Shown here: in pieces, positions 16,728 to 24,620 of the stretch
How positions within the stretch are numbered: the first letter of the stretch is position 1
Layout of the letters: every line of letters begins with the position of its first letter
Source of the DNA: Planctomycetota bacterium
GTDB lineage: Bacteria; Planctomycetota; Planctomycetia; Pirellulales; Pirellulaceae
Direction of reading: 5' to 3'
DNA length: 34,007 nucleotides
Assembly (NCBI GenBank): GCA_963204965.1
Contig: CAUJKA010000272.1
Location: 1-34,007, forward strand
Notes under the pieces: model-generated
Seen by the model: only the letters and a program-made list of their open reading frames with translations
Told to the model about the DNA's origin: nothing
Database searches by the model: none
Program-made: the position numbers and the translations under genes

Positions 16728-18305
16728 TTATTTCAGAATCATCCCTATATGGTTGATCCAAATCCTGGCACAATCTAGAGCCATACCACCCCTGTTACCC
16801 TCGATCAGCCAATACCCCTGACCAATTGTGTCAGATAGTTGAGTTGTTCCGGTTATACAATCTTTTAGCGACTGCAAAGACACCCGCCAAAACTGATCGC
16901 AGGTAGGGTATTCCACAACCCGACCGCATTGTTCTGGGGAGATGCCAAAGCAGATTGATTCGGGCGAGCCTGGGCCTAGCAACTGCACGCGAACTATCGT
17001 ACAGCCGGAGGGATTTTCCAGCCAGCGAAATTGTCGAATTGCTTCAACAATTCGTTGGTCTTTCAACTCTGGCAGAGGCGGTTTTGGCCAGCCAAAGTTC
17101 GCGTGAACGGCCCAATCGGAAAGTTTTGACAAAAGTTCGTAATTGACTTCTGGACAGATTAGATTGCAAGCGACACGAACTGCATTTTGGCGATCAAAGC
17201 TTGGGTCGCTTTGAAAGTAGCTTTCATAGACCTGCATCTGCTCGCGGAATTGCTCGGGGCTAGGCACAGTGGCCTCAGCAGCGACAGTCGGACTCTTGGT
17301 ACCTACCGACGTCGGACTTTGCGAAGCTAGCTCTTTTGTACCTCGCTCGATGGCATCAACGATCGCAGACTGCATGACTTGGCAGGCCACAGGCTGAGGA
17401 TTGGTCCAGTGCAGAACCAATGGCTGGCCAACGGGCAGATCTAGCTCTTTGGCGGCTTGTTTCTCGATCGTTTGCACGATGCCTTCAGCCACCCAATCCA
17501 CGCTGACCAAGTTCTTTCGATCCGAGGGATTTAGGCCCAGTTGTTGCCGAAACCATTGGCCGGCTTGGTCGGAAAAGCCAAACAGCCTGGCATATTGCCA
17601 GCCGATTTGCAGGGGGGCATAAAATCCGTGAAAGGTCGATGTGAAGCTGGTAAGTGAGTCTCCCACCACGATGCTCGGACGATGAATGACCAGTGGCTTG
17701 CCAACCATTTGGCTCATCACCAACTGCTCGGCCTGGATCTTACTTTTCTCATAGTCATTGCCGCCCTTGGAAGCCCAAGAGACTGGCGCTTCCATCACCG
17801 TTTGACCGCCGCGGTGGTCGCCAACGTATGCAGTTGAAACGTGGTGGAAAGCGGCGATTGCGTAGTGCTTGCACATCTCCAACAGGTTTTGTGTTCCTGA
17901 AACATTCGTCCTGTAGGGCTCGCCGCTGTGGCTATCCTCTTGAAAACGTATGCTGGCCGCACAGTGCACAACGGACAATAGTCGCTCGGAAAGCCATTGG
18001 TGATCTTCAGCAGAAACGCCACTGCTGCCAGGCGAAGGGATACCAGTCGTTGGACTGCCAGCCGGCGACTCGGCAAAATCCCAAGCGATCACCCGTGGAC
18101 GAGGCAACAGACGACTGGACTCAAACGGTTGAAGAACCTGTTCGATCCTTCGTCGGACCGATTCAGCCTTAGATTCCGAGATGGCCGATGGTGTGGAAGG
18201 CCGAACAATTACCGCAACATCATGTCCAGCTTGAAGCAGGCGTCGTAGAATGAATCGCCCTAACAGTCCGGTTGCACCCGTTAATAATATGGCTGGACTG
18301 GACAC
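16728..18305 (-). CDS. Thioester-reductase-like extended SDR (Lys2/FAR-type NAD(P)-binding), first gene of the lipid operon
   Basis: A 525-residue protein whose first 300 residues form an extended Rossmann SDR: LLTGATGLLGRF near residue 6 (TGxxGxxG), VVHCAASIRF, HHVSTAYVGD, the active site YEKSK with Tyr185 and Lys189, and VIHRPSIVVGDS. This arrangement matches thioester reductase domains and fatty acyl reductases more than sugar epimerases. Those enzymes reduce acyl-ACP or acyl-CoA thioesters to aldehydes or alcohols. The C-terminal 200 residues match no family I recognise. The start is GTG at 18305 without a convincing Shine-Dalgarno. As the first gene of a same-strand run into the synthase (31-bp gap), it is well placed to release the chain reductively, or to provide the alcohol acceptor for the acyltransferase. 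An epimerase/dehydratase-type role remains possible. Confidence 0.75.
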   Translation of the reverse strand: MSSPAILLTGATGLLGRFILRRLLQAGHDVAVIVRPSTPSAISESKAESVRRRIEQVLQPFESSRLLPRPRVIAWDFAESPAGSPTTGIPSPGSSGVSAEDHQWLSERLLSVVHCAASIRFQEDSHSGEPYRTNVSGTQNLLEMCKHYAIAAFHHVSTAYVGDHRGGQTVMEAPVSWASKGGNDYEKSKIQAEQLVMSQMVGKPLVIHRPSIVVGDSLTSFTSTFHGFYAPLQIGWQYARLFGFSDQAGQWFRQQLGLNPSDRKNLVSVDWVAEGIVQTIEKQAAKELDLPVGQPLVLHWTNPQPVACQVMQSAIVDAIERGTKELASQSPTSVGTKSPTVAAEATVPSPEQFREQMQVYESYFQSDPSFDRQNAVRVACNLICPEVNYELLSKLSDWAVHANFGWPKPPLPELKDQRIVEAIRQFRWLENPSGCTIVRVQLLGPGSPESICFGISPEQCGRVVEYPTCDQFWRVSLQSLKDCITGTTQLSDTIGQGYWLIEGNRGGMALDCARIWINHIGMILK

Positions 18306-18492
18306 TTTCGCTGTTGGGCTCGCTAGTGATTACATTGCTATTTACTGAGAGTCGTGACGCTGAGCCCATTGTGCTTTGGATAGATCGCTTGTCAATGAGC
18401 ATCTTTCTCGCGGGGCTCAACGACGCAAAACAGACTCAAAAACTCGGCACTAGTCGATATTGACGATTCCCCATCCCGAACTCCTCATACTT
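18306..18492. promoter_or_regulatory. Divergent promoter region with three GAGCCC-type motifs
   Basis: This 187-bp gap separates the start of the leftward lipid operon from the rightward sigma factor gene, so promoters for both must lie in or near it. YGAGCCCM-like motifs occur at 18315-18321 (minus orientation), 18362-18368 (plus) and 18413-18419 (minus), forming spaced inverted repeats that could be operator half-sites. No convincing -35/-10 pair was picked for either side. Confidence 0.35.
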
Positions 18493-19107
18493 ATGATTCC
18501 ACAAGAAAAGCCCGATATCGAAGACTTGATCGCACGAGCCAAGAAGGGCAACGCTGAGGCACTGGGGGATCTACTGGCCTGCTATCGGCAATACTTGATC
18601 TTTTTGGCCAGATCGCAAGCACAGGACAATTTGCAGGCCAAACTGGACGCATCCGACATCGCTCAGGAAGTCTGCCTGCACGCCCATCAAGGGATTGAAC
18701 AATTTCGAGGGACCTCGTCGACCGAGTTTGCGGGCTGGCTGCGCGGAGTCTTAGGGCACGTGGTCGCCATGCAATTGCGAAAGTACTTTGGGACGCAAAA
18801 ACGGGACGCTCGACTGGAACAGAGCATCGATCAGCGACTTGCTTCGGCTTCAGGCTTTCTGCACTCAGGTCTTGCCGCAGACATTACGTCCCCCAGCCAG
18901 AACTTTGCTCGAAACGAAGTGTTCCTACGTATGGCCTCTGCAATGGAGAGCCTACCAGCCGACTATCGGCAAGTAATCATGTATCGCCACTTGGAAGCGT
19001 TACCCTTTTCAGAAATTGCCAAGCGGATGGAGCGATCCGTGGATAGTGTCGAAAAGCTCTGGGTACGAGGCTTGACCAAGCTGCGCCAAACGATGGGGGA
19101 AGGCTGA
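18493..19107 (+). CDS. ECF-type RNA polymerase sigma-70 factor, planctomycete subfamily
   Basis: A 204-residue sigma factor that should direct RNA polymerase to a dedicated promoter set. Region 2 is seen in LIARAKKGNAEALGDLL and DASDIAQEVCLHAHQGIEQFRG, followed by GWLRGVLGHVVAMQLRKYFGTQKRD. The region 4 helix-turn-helix is LPADYRQVIMYRHLEALPFSEIA followed by RSVDSVEKLWVRGLTKLR. The GTQKRD stretch and overall layout match the Planctomycetaceae-specific ECF subfamily known from Rhodopirellula-like genomes. The ATG at 18493 is chosen over an in-frame TTG at 18460 because the extra eleven residues look unstructured; neither has a strong ribosome site. Its TGA overlaps the kinase ATG by one base (TGATG), so the two are translationally coupled, and the kinase probably modulates signalling with it. 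Confidence 0.9.
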   Translation: MIPQEKPDIEDLIARAKKGNAEALGDLLACYRQYLIFLARSQAQDNLQAKLDASDIAQEVCLHAHQGIEQFRGTSSTEFAGWLRGVLGHVVAMQLRKYFGTQKRDARLEQSIDQRLASASGFLHSGLAADITSPSQNFARNEVFLRMASAMESLPADYRQVIMYRHLEALPFSEIAKRMERSVDSVEKLWVRGLTKLRQTMGEG

Positions 19108-21689
19108 TGCCGAATGACGTTTCTGATTCGCAGATCGATCCTACGCTCGACCCCAACGAGAGCGAAATCATTCTGGCGGTTAAGCAGTACATGCAACTGC
19201 TTGAATCTGGCAACGCGCCTTTGGTCGATCAATTCGTCGCGCAGTATCCTCATATCTCTGGACCACTACGAATCGCCCTCGAAGGCTTGGCGATGGTGCA
19301 TCACGGTGGCGACGGTCCGTTAATGTCCAGCCCGTTGATACCAAACGCAGGTCATGAAGTCCATCAAACGATGGGCCTACCGAGCGGGTTTCAACCCAGC
19401 GATAAAGAGTTTGCCGGTAAGCCCATTGGCGACTTTCAGATTGTTAGTGAAATAGGTCGCGGCGGCATGGGCGTTGTCTACGAAGCAATCCAATTGTCGC
19501 TCAACCGTCGCGTGGCCCTGAAGGTACTTCCCTTCGCAAGCGGCTTAGACAAAGTCCGCTTGCAACGATTTCGCAACGAAGCTCACGCAGCCGCTCAACT
19601 GCACCACACCAACATCGTTCCCGTTTATGCCGTTGGAAGCGAACGCGGCGTACACTACTACGCAATGCAGCTTATCGATGGTAGCACGCTGGCAGAACTG
19701 ATCGAGCGCATGCGGTCCGCGCGGAAGAACTCTTTAAGCGAATATCCAGCAGGTGCGAAACCCAAGACAGACTCCATCGAGGAAGATCACAAAGCGAAGA
19801 GCCTTAACAGCAAGAGCTATACTCGCGCTGGCAATCCTTCGATTAAACAGCTAGACGAAACTTTTCGCGCTGCTTCTTCGACGATGATTCGTAGCAACTC
19901 GTCCAACAGTCGCTATATCGAATCGATGGTCGAAATGACCGTTCAAGCTGCTCAGGCGCTGCAACACGCTCACCAGTACGGCGTCATTCATCGCGACATC
20001 AAGCCTGCAAATTTGTTGATCGATCAAACCGGGAAGATCTGGGTCACCGACTTTGGACTAGCTCAAATTCAGCACGCTGACACACAATTGACACGGTCCG
20101 GCGATCACATCGGAACGCTGCGATACATGAGCCCCGAACAAGCGATTGGTGATCGCGATGTCATGGACCATCGCTCTGATATCTACTCCTTAGGTGTAAC
20201 ACTTTACGAACTACTGACACTGGAACCAGCGATTCGCGGCGAGAACTATCGCGAGATGCTGAACCATGTCGCTGAACAAGAACCCATAGCTCCACGCTTG
20301 GTCAATGCGTCGATTCCGCAAGACCTTGATACGATCATTCGCAAGGCGATTTCGAAAGAGCCTTCGCAACGTTACACATCAGCACAGGCATTGGCGGACG
20401 ACCTGCAACGCTGGTTGGATAACAAGCCTATTTCTGCTAAACCACCCACGGCGTGGCAACGCGTTGCCAAATGGCGTAAAAGAAATAGCATGCTGGTGAA
20501 TATGGCCGCTGTACTGATGGCCCTGATGTCCGTTGGCTTGCTTGCGACTACTCTAATTGTGCTTCGCCAACAAAGTGAAACTCAACAAGCACTTGATCGC
20601 GAGATTGAACAGCGAAATCAAGCTCAGCAAAATTTCCAACAAGCTCGTGCTGCAGTAGACACCTTTAGTCAGCTCAGCGAAAGCGAGTTAGCCTTTCGAC
20701 CTGAGGTTCAAACGCTTCGCAAAAAGATTCTTGAAACCTCGCTGGAGTTCTACCGCAGCTTTTTGGCTCAGCGTCATGATGATTCGGCCGTTTCGCAGGA
20801 GCTGCAAACAGTCTCTGAGAAGGTCGAGCGAATCTTGGGAGATCTGAAACTGATACAAGAGTCTGGTCTATTGTCGATGCTTTCTGATTCACGAGTCTTG
20901 AACGACTTGAAGATTGACGAGGCCTCCAGAATGGAGTTGCGTGAAGTCATCGCCGACTACCAAAACCAGCAGAACTCGCAATTGGACTTCGGAGACTTGC
21001 AATACGCGGCATCCAACGAATCGAGCATTGAACGGATGCAACAATTTGTCAGCGCGATGAAGACTCGACTTTCTGAACCGCAGCTCAACAGGCTGCAACA
21101 GATTGCATGGCAGTTGGAGATTCCCTTCACCTTCTTATCCGACGAGATGATTGAGCGACTGAAGCTCACACCTGCTCAGCGCCAATCCATCAGTCGGATC
21201 ATTGCCGAACATCGCCCTGGCCCCGAAATGTTCCGCCAAGGTCGAGGCGGAGGGCCTGGCGGACCAGGTGGTGGCGGACCAGGTGGCATATTGCAGGGCG
21301 GTGGTGGAATGGCGGGTGGTGGCGTTGGTGGTGGGCGAGACGGCGGACCGGGAACGAACAACAGAGTTCCATTGGCCAACAATCGCGATCCACGCTTTGG
21401 CGAAGACCAAGACCACAAACAGCCTCCAGATAGATTTGGTGAACGACGTCCCAACGAGTTCGGCCCAGACCGTGGACAGCCTGATCGTGGGCAGGGTGAT
21501 CGAGGTCATGGATTCGGAGAATTCAAGGGCGGGCCAATGGGGAAGGATGACTTTAAAGGGCATCGCGACCCAAGAATGCAGCTTGTCAAACAACAAACTG
21601 TGGACCACATCCTGAAGGATGCCTTGAACGAATCACAGAGACTAGTATGGGAGCAGCTTATAGGACCGGCATTTCAGGCAATTCCTTAA
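19107..21689 (+). CDS. Transmembrane Ser/Thr protein kinase with Gly-rich C-terminal region
   Basis: An 860-residue Hanks-type kinase. The cytoplasmic kinase domain (about 108-440) has the P-loop EIGRGGMGVVYEA, Lys139 in VALKVL, HRDIKPANLL with Asp297, DFGLA with Asp315 and GTLRYMSPEQA. About 85 Ser-rich residues are inserted between the hinge and the helix before HRD. A single membrane helix is predicted near 462-486, followed by a Gln/Glu-rich coiled-coil-like stretch (about 490-530) and a helical region. A glycine-rich tract at about 711-748 and an Arg/Asp/Gly-rich stretch to about 815 follow. The C-terminal part is presumably on the far side of the membrane and may sense a signal. It overlaps the sigma gene by one base, a common planctomycete pairing. 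Its substrate is unknown; the sigma factor or a linked regulator is a natural guess. Confidence 0.93.
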   Translation: MPNDVSDSQIDPTLDPNESEIILAVKQYMQLLESGNAPLVDQFVAQYPHISGPLRIALEGLAMVHHGGDGPLMSSPLIPNAGHEVHQTMGLPSGFQPSDKEFAGKPIGDFQIVSEIGRGGMGVVYEAIQLSLNRRVALKVLPFASGLDKVRLQRFRNEAHAAAQLHHTNIVPVYAVGSERGVHYYAMQLIDGSTLAELIERMRSARKNSLSEYPAGAKPKTDSIEEDHKAKSLNSKSYTRAGNPSIKQLDETFRAASSTMIRSNSSNSRYIESMVEMTVQAAQALQHAHQYGVIHRDIKPANLLIDQTGKIWVTDFGLAQIQHADTQLTRSGDHIGTLRYMSPEQAIGDRDVMDHRSDIYSLGVTLYELLTLEPAIRGENYREMLNHVAEQEPIAPRLVNASIPQDLDTIIRKAISKEPSQRYTSAQALADDLQRWLDNKPISAKPPTAWQRVAKWRKRNSMLVNMAAVLMALMSVGLLATTLIVLRQQSETQQALDREIEQRNQAQQNFQQARAAVDTFSQLSESELAFRPEVQTLRKKILETSLEFYRSFLAQRHDDSAVSQELQTVSEKVERILGDLKLIQESGLLSMLSDSRVLNDLKIDEASRMELREVIADYQNQQNSQLDFGDLQYAASNESSIERMQQFVSAMKTRLSEPQLNRLQQIAWQLEIPFTFLSDEMIERLKLTPAQRQSISRIIAEHRPGPEMFRQGRGGGPGGPGGGGPGGILQGGGGMAGGGVGGGRDGGPGTNNRVPLANNRDPRFGEDQDHKQPPDRFGERRPNEFGPDRGQPDRGQGDRGHGFGEFKGGPMGKDDFKGHRDPRMQLVKQQTVDHILKDALNESQRLVWEQLIGPAFQAIP

Positions 21690-21752
21690 TGTTCTGCAAT
21701 GGTTATTTTTGGGATACTCAACAAATTCCCACGCAGCTTAAACGCTAATCGC

Positions 21753-21782
21753 TTGCCGATACCCACCCTTTGAAAGTAAGCT
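21753..21782 (+). promoter_or_regulatory. Candidate promoter of the first DUF1559 unit
   Basis: TTGCCG at 21753 and TAAGCT at 21777 are spaced by 18 bp. The same frame (GCTTG, 21 bases, TAAG, then AGGG shortly after) lies at an almost identical distance from the start codon of the second DUF1559 gene, which is why it is proposed. Similarity to the sigma-70 consensus is only moderate. Confidence 0.4.
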
Positions 21783-21847
21783 ATAGGGACGTTTTCGACA
21801 GCTTTATTGGCTGTTATGGTTCGATAGTATTCCTAAAGGAGCTCTTC

Positions 21848-22963
21848 ATGTCTTATCGTTCGAATCGGACGAGAGGTTTTACTCTCGTCGAATTGCTGGT
21901 TGTGATTGCAATTATTGGGATTTTGGTTGGTTTGTTATTGCCTGCCGTACAAGCTGCTCGTGAAGCCGCCCGACGCATGCAATGCTCTAACTCAGTTAAG
22001 CAACTTTCGTTGGCACTGCACAACTACGAAAGTACCTACAAGAGATTTCCAGCTCGCAAGGGTGGAACAACAACTCCGTACACCACTGCAGCTCGCAACT
22101 ATAGCAATGCAGGCCGATTAGCAGGTTTCGTTGCTTTGTTGCCTTACACCGAACAGTCCCCAATGTATGAAGCCATTCAAGCTGGTGACATGGCAGGCGT
22201 GACTGGATTTCCAACGGGTTCGGGTGGACCAGCGGTATTCCCAGGCGGTCCAGCGCCTTGGGCTTCTTGGTCTATTTGGAACGTGTCACCTGGATTCCTA
22301 AGCTGCCCATCCGACTGAACTTGCTTTAATGCTCCGACTCGCACCAATCTGAACAACTATGCCTTCTCGGTCGGTGATGATTGCACCGGTATTCGGGATG
22401 GTCAACAGGTTCGTGGTGTTTTCCCAGCTTTGATCGGTGTCAAGATCGCTGAAATCACCGATGGAACCAGCAACACGATCGTTTTCAGCGAGCGATTGAA
22501 GGCCGACTTTGGGCTAACCAACGTTGCTGCAAACCAAATTGAAACCAAGATTGGTATAGCCACAAGCGTTGCAGGCATGACAACCGCTCCTGCAGTTTGC
22601 AAGACCACAGCAACCGGCAGATACTACACTACAGGTCAAATTGTGAAAGGTCGCTTTGGATCGTGGTGGACCGATGGACAAGCCGAACGGGTCGCCTTCA
22701 ATACAATTCTTCCACCAAATTCGCCCGGATGTACTGACGACAACAATGGAAATGCAGATTCCGTAAACGTTGTTCTCCCTCCTACCAGTCGACATGCTGG
22801 TGGCGTCAACCTTGGACTCGCTGACGGTTCGGTTCGATTTATCAGCGACAATATTGATACAGGCAACACGAACATCGGACAGCCTGACTCCGGCGCAAGC
22901 AACTACGGAAGTTGGGGCGCTTTAGGATCCAAGTCCGGCGGCGACCTAGCTAATGTTGACTAA
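21848..22963 (+). pseudogene. DUF1559 pilin-like protein interrupted by one in-frame TGA
   Basis: The frame from ATG 21848 (AAGGAG six bases upstream) encodes a prepilin-type N-terminus, [19 protein letters not shown], with the cleavable Gly-Phe and a hydrophobic helix, then a DUF1559 body ending in the C-terminal ADGSVRFIS motif. Codon 157 (22316-22318) is TGA within CPSD-stop-TCFNAP. The paralogue at 24621 has GGA (Gly) at the same codon, and both frames are exactly 371 sense codons when the TGA is ignored. The remaining 214 codons are open and conserved, so the lesion is a single G-to-T change and looks recent. UGA ends other genes here (for example the synthase and sigma genes), so a reassigned code is unlikely. 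Family members are secreted, pseudopilin-like proteins numerous in planctomycetes; their function is poorly known. Confidence 0.88.
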
Positions 22964-22995
22964 CTTCCGTCGGTAGTTCAAATTCTACATCTACA

Positions 22996-23037
22996 GAGTG
23001 CATGCGATTTTCGCGTGCACTCTTTCATTTATTTTTT
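22996..23037 (+). terminator. Rho-independent terminator after the first DUF1559 unit
   Basis: A 12-bp stem (22996-23007 with 23011-23022, one G-T pair) closes a TTT loop and is followed by a T-rich run to 23037. An almost identical hairpin ends the second DUF1559 unit. It lies only 20 bp before the lipoprotein start, so leaky read-through could set expression of that gene. Confidence 0.85.
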
Positions 23038-23056
23038 CCCAATGAGGGAGGTTTCT

Positions 23057-23554
23057 ATGGGCTCGATTTGCAAGTTAAGCACATTGGTTCTAATTTCGGT
23101 CGTCTTCGCCGGCTGCGGTGGCGGATCTAGCTTCCCCAAAACTTACCCAGTTACTGGCAAGGTAACAGTTGATGGTAAGGCAATCGAAGGAGCCATGGTT
23201 ACATTTCAACTAGATAGCGGAAAAGAAAACGCAATTGGAACTACTGACAAGAATGGTGAATTTTCGCTCAGCATGTTTCAACCTGGCGACGGTGCGGTTC
23301 CAGGCCAGTATAGAATCGCCGTGAGCAAACTTCCTGCAGGCGCAGCGCCTGCCGCCGGTACACCTCCTCCTGGTCAAATCGGAAGTGCTGAACTGCCTGC
23401 AGACTATGCTCCACCACCTGACACTGCCAAAGGCGGCGTTACCGCCGGGCCCAAAAGCGAAGTTCCTGCGAAATACAACAACGACACTACCTCTGGCCTC
23501 CGTGCAACAATAGTGGCTGGTCCGAATAACGTTCCCCTGCCCTTAAAATCTTGA
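23057..23554 (+). CDS. Exported lipoprotein with carboxypeptidase-regulatory-like (transthyretin-type) domain
   Basis: A 165-residue protein starting at the ATG at 23057, supported by GGGAGG six bases upstream; a longer start at 23015 would fall inside the terminator hairpin. A signal peptide ends in the lipobox VFAGC, with Cys20 as the lipidation site. The mature part begins with a Gly/Ser-rich spacer, then TYPVTGKVTVDGKAIEGAMVTFQ and DKNGEFSLSMF, the pattern of small beta-sandwich domains annotated as carboxypeptidase regulatory-like. The second half is Pro/Ala/Gly-rich. Such lipoproteins commonly sit beside DUF1559 genes in planctomycetes, which suggests a shared envelope role, but no biochemical function is known. 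Confidence 0.85.
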   Translation: MGSICKLSTLVLISVVFAGCGGGSSFPKTYPVTGKVTVDGKAIEGAMVTFQLDSGKENAIGTTDKNGEFSLSMFQPGDGAVPGQYRIAVSKLPAGAAPAAGTPPPGQIGSAELPADYAPPPDTAKGGVTAGPKSEVPAKYNNDTTSGLRATIVAGPNNVPLPLKS

Positions 23555-23573
23555 GCTCAGGGGAGCAAATGTC

Positions 23574-24311
23574 ATGGTCGATACTGATACCCTTTCAGCA
23601 TCCAACAGTGCAGAACAGTCTTGGCAACCCTCGATATTGCTTTCGCTGGTTGCAGGAACATTGGGTGGAGTAGTAGGATTCTTCATTCTCTACGCACTTC
23701 ACCCATTCTTTCCCCGACCTGAGTTGCCTGAGATGCCTCAGTATCCGTCAGAGGAACTTCGAGCTCTTTATCGGGACGCCGAGCTAAACTTTCATTTTCA
23801 GAATGGCGCGTTCAACTGTGCAATCCTTGGTGGTTGCATGGGTATCGTGTTTGGTCTATTCACCGGCCGAAGCAGCAAGAGGATACTCTCAGCAATTTTT
23901 GGAATGGTCCTTGGAGCGATTGCTGGAGGACTAGCTGGTGGTGGAATTGGATACAAAGTTGCAACCGATATTAACAGTAGCACCCAGCAAACTCTGCTGC
24001 TGAGCAGCCTCTATCACTTTACTCTCTGGGTTGTTATCGGCATTTTTGTTTTTGCCGCGCTCGCAGTTTGCAATGATCTAAAGCAGATGGGTAGTGTCGT
24101 CATTTCAGCAGTGCTCGCCGGAATTTTTGCTTCTTTGGCTTACAACGTGGTCTCAAGCATCATGTTTCCTACGGCGAACCTATCCTTGATTACACCAGAA
24201 TCCACCGCCCAGCGGATTGTTTGGATGGCAAGCGGTTGTCTCAGCTTAGGGCTATGTTTGGGACTTGGATTCCGAAAGTCTAATGCCGCACCCGATACAG
24301 TGGCTTCGTAG
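23574..24311 (+). CDS. Hypothetical polytopic membrane protein (about six TM segments)
   Basis: A 245-residue protein I do not recognise. Hydrophobic segments appear at about 21-42, 82-98, 105-128, 146-166, 174-196 and 213-232. Several are rich in small residues, such as GAIAGGLAGGGIGY, suggesting tightly packed helices. The loop between the first two segments is acidic and Pro-rich (PRPELPEMPQYPSEELRALY). The ATG at 23574 follows GGGGAGC by about nine bases, and the gene begins 19 bp after the lipoprotein stop, so the two are probably co-transcribed. No catalytic or transport motif is visible. Confidence 0.75.
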   Translation: MVDTDTLSASNSAEQSWQPSILLSLVAGTLGGVVGFFILYALHPFFPRPELPEMPQYPSEELRALYRDAELNFHFQNGAFNCAILGGCMGIVFGLFTGRSSKRILSAIFGMVLGAIAGGLAGGGIGYKVATDINSSTQQTLLLSSLYHFTLWVVIGIFVFAALAVCNDLKQMGSVVISAVLAGIFASLAYNVVSSIMFPTANLSLITPESTAQRIVWMASGCLSLGLCLGLGFRKSNAAPDTVAS

Positions 24312-24329
24312 GACGCCCTCGTTCCCTGG

Positions 24330-24364
24330 CCGGCGGGTTCGGACAACCAAGGTTCTACCGCCGG
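24330..24364 (+). terminator. Possible weak terminator hairpin
   Basis: CCGGCGG at 24330-24336 pairs with CCGCCGG at 24358-24364, with AACC/GGTT pairing possible inside the loop. It is followed only by TTTCTAAC, so the U-tract is poor. Its place 18 bp after the membrane-protein stop fits a terminator for the lipoprotein/membrane-protein transcript. Confidence 0.4.
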
Positions 24365-24524
24365 TTTCTAACTTGCCACGATAATGCCTGCATCGTGCGC
24401 AGCATTCGCTCTTTCCGAGCCTTTTTGGGCTGTGGCAACTCTCCCATGTTCACTTTTGCCCCAACGCCCCGGATGGAAACTCGCCGAATGTAACAAATTC
24501 TACATGAATTCCCTTGCAATCCGC

Positions 24525-24554
24525 TTGATCGAGCCCCCTCAAAACCGATAAGAT
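24525..24554 (+). promoter_or_regulatory. Candidate promoter of the second DUF1559 unit
   Basis: TTGATC at 24525 and TAAGAT at 24549 are 18 bp apart. The element ends 66 bp before the ATG, against 65 bp for the first unit. Downstream both leaders share AGGG, TTTCG and TTATT blocks and the block TATTCCTAAAGGAGCT, so the spacing seems conserved by descent. Confidence 0.42.
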
Positions 24555-24620
24555 ACAGGGCGGCTTTCGGCATCCTTATTAGCCGATAAAGTTGCCCGTT
24601 TATTCCTAAAGGAGCTTTTC

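Larger units (their letters stand above)
24312..24620. other. Intergenic region before the second DUF1559 gene
   Basis: This 309-bp stretch contains no convincing gene. It holds a GC-rich inverted repeat just after the membrane-protein gene (see 24330-24364) and, at its right end, the candidate promoter and leader of the second DUF1559 unit. An open frame on the minus strand (24355-24573) has no ribosome site or recognisable domain and was not accepted. Confidence 0.6.

Noticed and set aside
21135..21608. 157-codon minus-strand open frame and Pro-rich frames opposite the kinase tail
   Set aside because: These are mirror images of the Gly-rich kinase coding sequence, where low-complexity DNA keeps several frames open.
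22316..22318. Selenocysteine or alternative-code reading of the in-frame TGA
   Set aside because: The paralogue has Gly, not Cys, at this codon, no SECIS-like hairpin was noticed just downstream, and UGA serves as a stop for several other genes here.
24355..24573. Small minus-strand open frame between the membrane protein and the second DUF1559 gene
   Set aside because: There is no Shine-Dalgarno and no similarity to known proteins. It overlaps the candidate promoter.
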